Below are positions 5,943-7,327 of a stretch of 7,327 bases of DNA, piece by piece. The stretch spans positions 1 to 7,327 of the forward strand of contig CAYGNF010000044.1 of the NCBI GenBank assembly GCA_964351245.1. The letters are read 5' to 3'. The DNA comes from JANRKH01 sp964351245 (GTDB lineage Bacteria; Pseudomonadota; Alphaproteobacteria; Rickettsiales; Rickettsiaceae). The notes under the pieces are model-generated. The model saw nothing but the letters and a program-made list of their open reading frames with translations. It was not told the origin of the DNA and did no database searches. The translations under genes were made by a program, and so were the position numbers. The first letter of the stretch is position 1. Each line of letters starts with the position of its first letter.

Positions 5943-6008
5943 CCCCCCTAAAAAACATTTTTTTAGCTGACGGGGCGCTGAAACTCTATCGATAAATAAT
6001 TATTGATA
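5943..6008 (+). repeat. Two hairpins between the IS remnant and the ATPase gene
   Basis: First, CTAAAAAA (5948-5955) pairs perfectly with TTTTTTAG (5959-5966) around a 3-base loop. It is flanked by a C-run (5943-5947) and GGGG (5972-5975), which can extend the stem across a bulge. Second, TATCGATAA (5987-5995) pairs with TTATTGATA (6000-6008) with one G-T pair. They may terminate transcription from the left or be IS debris. The rest of 5883-6002 shows no gene. Confidence 0.35.
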
Positions 6009-6031
6009 TTTTCCGATCATTCCTCTAATAT
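6003..6031 (+). promoter_or_regulatory. Promoter of the DUF4143 ATPase gene
   Basis: TTGATA (6003-6008) is followed after exactly 17 bases by TAATAT (6026-6031), 31 bases before the ATPase ATG. This close match to a sigma-70 promoter suggests the gene is expressed by itself, independent of the IS remnant upstream. The -35 overlaps the right arm of a hairpin (6000-6008). Confidence 0.5.
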
Positions 6032-6061
6032 TGAACTACAATCCTTTTTTAGCGGATATTT

Positions 6062-7246
6062 ATGGAGCGCAATCCAATGATACCTAGATTACTTAATTTA
6101 CCTAAGAGGCAAAGTTACTTTCTTTTTGGCCCAAGAAATACTGGAAAAAGCACGATAATCAGTAGGCTTTATAATAAAAATAATAGCATTATCTTTGATC
6201 TCCTTGATCCACTTTTAGAAGATAGATTTTCTAGGGATCCATCTGAATTATCTAAAATTATTAAAGCGTTGCCAGAAGAGATAGAATATGTGGTTATAGA
6301 TGAGGTACAAAAAATACCCAAACTGCTTGATATTGTTCATCATTTAATTGAATCCACGAGTAAATACTTTATATTGACAGGCTCTAGTGCGCGCAAATTA
6401 AAATATGGTGGTTCAAATTTATTAGCCGGTAGAGCTTTCGTGTATTACTTATATCCCTTTAGTTTTATAGAGACCGAAGAAAAATTTAATTTAGATGATG
6501 CTCTGCACTGGGGATTATTGCCTAAGGTAGTCAGCCTAAGTACTACTAAAGAAAAAAAGAAATTTTTAGATTCTTACTCTCATACTTATATTAAAGAAGA
6601 AATTTGGGCTGAGCAATTTATCAAGAATTTAGACCCATTTCGCAAGTTTCTTGAGGTAGCTGCACAAATGAATGGGAAAATTATTAATTTTCATAAGATT
6701 GCATTGGATGTAGGGGTAGATGATAAAACTATCAAAAAATACTATAGTATACTGGAAGATACGTTGATTGGCTTTTTTTTGGAAGCTTTTAGCCACTCTG
6801 TAAGAAAATGTTTAAGTAAAAAACCAAAGTTTTATTTCTTTGATCTTGGAGTTGCAAGATCTTTGGCTAGAATATTAACAGTACCAGTAATACCCAAAAC
6901 TTCTTTATATGGAAATAGTTTTGAGCATTTTATTATTTTGGAATGTATAAAACTCTCTTCATATTACGATAATGACTATAAATTTAGTTACTTTATGACT
7001 AAAGATGACGTTGAAGTAGATTTGGTTGTAGAACGCCCCGGCAAGCCATTGTTACTGATAGAAATTAAAAGCACTGATAATGTTACTAAAGAATCTATCT
7101 CTTCATTTATTAATTTAACAAAAGATTTTGAAGAATGTGAGGTAATATGCTTATCAAATGATCCTTTTGCTAAGATAATAGATCATGTCACAATATTACC
7201 ATGGAAAGAAGGCATAAAAAAATTATATTACTCGAATTCTACGTAA
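6062..7246 (+). CDS. AAA_14/DUF4143 family ATPase with nuclease-like C-terminus
   Basis: The 394-residue protein belongs to the widespread AAA_14 plus DUF4143 ATPases, whose cellular role is not settled. The N-terminal P-loop domain shows Walker A GPRNTGKST (23-31), Walker B YVVIDE (76-81) followed by VQKIP, and a sensor segment ILTGSSARKL (104-113), then LLAGRAFVYYLYPFSF (about 119-134). A winged-helix-like middle leads to the DUF4143 end, where VEVDLVVE and LLIEIKST (D320, E334, K336) form a PD-(D/E)XK-like pattern. The length is normal and all motifs are intact. Genes of this family are often numerous and mobile in host-associated bacteria. The ATG at 6062 has only a weak GGA upstream; another ATG lies five codons in. 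The stop falls three bases before the right 37-bp repeat. Confidence 0.9.
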   Translation: MERNPMIPRLLNLPKRQSYFLFGPRNTGKSTIISRLYNKNNSIIFDLLDPLLEDRFSRDPSELSKIIKALPEEIEYVVIDEVQKIPKLLDIVHHLIESTSKYFILTGSSARKLKYGGSNLLAGRAFVYYLYPFSFIETEEKFNLDDALHWGLLPKVVSLSTTKEKKKFLDSYSHTYIKEEIWAEQFIKNLDPFRKFLEVAAQMNGKIINFHKIALDVGVDDKTIKKYYSILEDTLIGFFLEAFSHSVRKCLSKKPKFYFFDLGVARSLARILTVPVIPKTSLYGNSFEHFIILECIKLSSYYDNDYKFSYFMTKDDVEVDLVVERPGKPLLLIEIKSTDNVTKESISSFINLTKDFEECEVICLSNDPFAKIIDHVTILPWKEGIKKLYYSNST

Positions 7247-7249
7247 ATC

Positions 7250-7286
7250 GGACCAGCGTGAAGATAAATGCGATTTGCCGCCACTT
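7250..7286 (-). repeat. 37-bp inverted repeat, right copy
   Basis: This is the inverted partner of 3840-3876, beginning GGACCAG and ending TTTGCCGCCACTT, with three mismatches. A weaker resemblance continues outward to the window edge (7308-7327 against 3807-3825), so the repeated unit probably extends past the window. If the unit is an IS, its body lies to the right of this copy. Confidence 0.7.
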
Positions 7287-7327
7287 GTACTGAATTATTG
7301 ATTTTAGGAAGTACCGAAAGTCATGAT

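Noticed and set aside
5943..6010. GGGG/CCCC runs as 38-bp Tn3-family terminal repeats
   Set aside because: The sequences running inward from the G-runs do not resemble each other and lack the usual TAAG inner end.
1..7327. CRISPR array
   Set aside because: No regularly spaced repeats of 20 bases or more and no cas-like genes are present.

Overview
The window is AT-rich. It joins a conserved housekeeping block on the left (about 1-3420) to an accessory, mobile-element-derived block on the right (about 3550-7327). The dUTPase, the class II CCA-adding enzyme and the TyrRS are all bacterial. Their AT-rich codon use and this kind of accessory cargo (Phd/VapC toxin-antitoxin, serine resolvase, AAA_14/DUF4143 ATPase, IS debris) suggest an intracellular alphaproteobacterium of the Rickettsiales type. 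That placement is inference, because no marker in the window fixes the taxon.

Housekeeping block, all on the minus strand and read right to left: tyrS (2045-3289) with a promoter built on a TTGCAA palindrome and a probable terminator just after its stop; tRNA-Thr(CGT) at 1879-1954 with an encoded CCA end; cca (623-1852), starting 26 bp after the tRNA; and dut (165-611), whose Shine-Dalgarno sequence overlaps the cca stop codon. tRNA-Thr, cca and dut are probably one transcription unit serving tRNA maturation and nucleotide-pool hygiene. A second TTGCAA palindrome with the same spacing to a -10-like hexamer lies beyond dut at 31-54 and may drive a gene to the left of the window.

Transition (3290-3918): the divergent upstream region of tyrS, a doubtful 47-codon plus-strand ORF (3550-3693), a small repeat and stem-loop cluster where that ORF ends, and the first copy of a 37-bp sequence (3840-3876).

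Accessory block: antitoxin (4946-5197), VapC-type PIN toxin (4485-4949) and serine resolvase (3919-4479) form a tight minus-strand operon with a clear promoter at 5228-5256. Upstream of it, 5321-5439 reads as a Tn3/gamma-delta-style res site: an array of TGTC-type half-sites with subsite I-II-III geometry, III nearest the operon. The toxin-antitoxin pair therefore sits between the res site and the resolvase, as in the recombination modules of some Tn3-family transposons, but no Tn3 transposase is visible. Right of res are an internally deleted IS remnant (5593-5882) and an intact DUF4143 ATPase gene (6062-7246) with its own promoter. Three bases after the ATPase stop, the 37-bp sequence recurs in inverted orientation (7250-7286), so about 3.4 kb with resolvase, toxin-antitoxin, res and ATPase is bracketed by inverted copies, as in a composite element.
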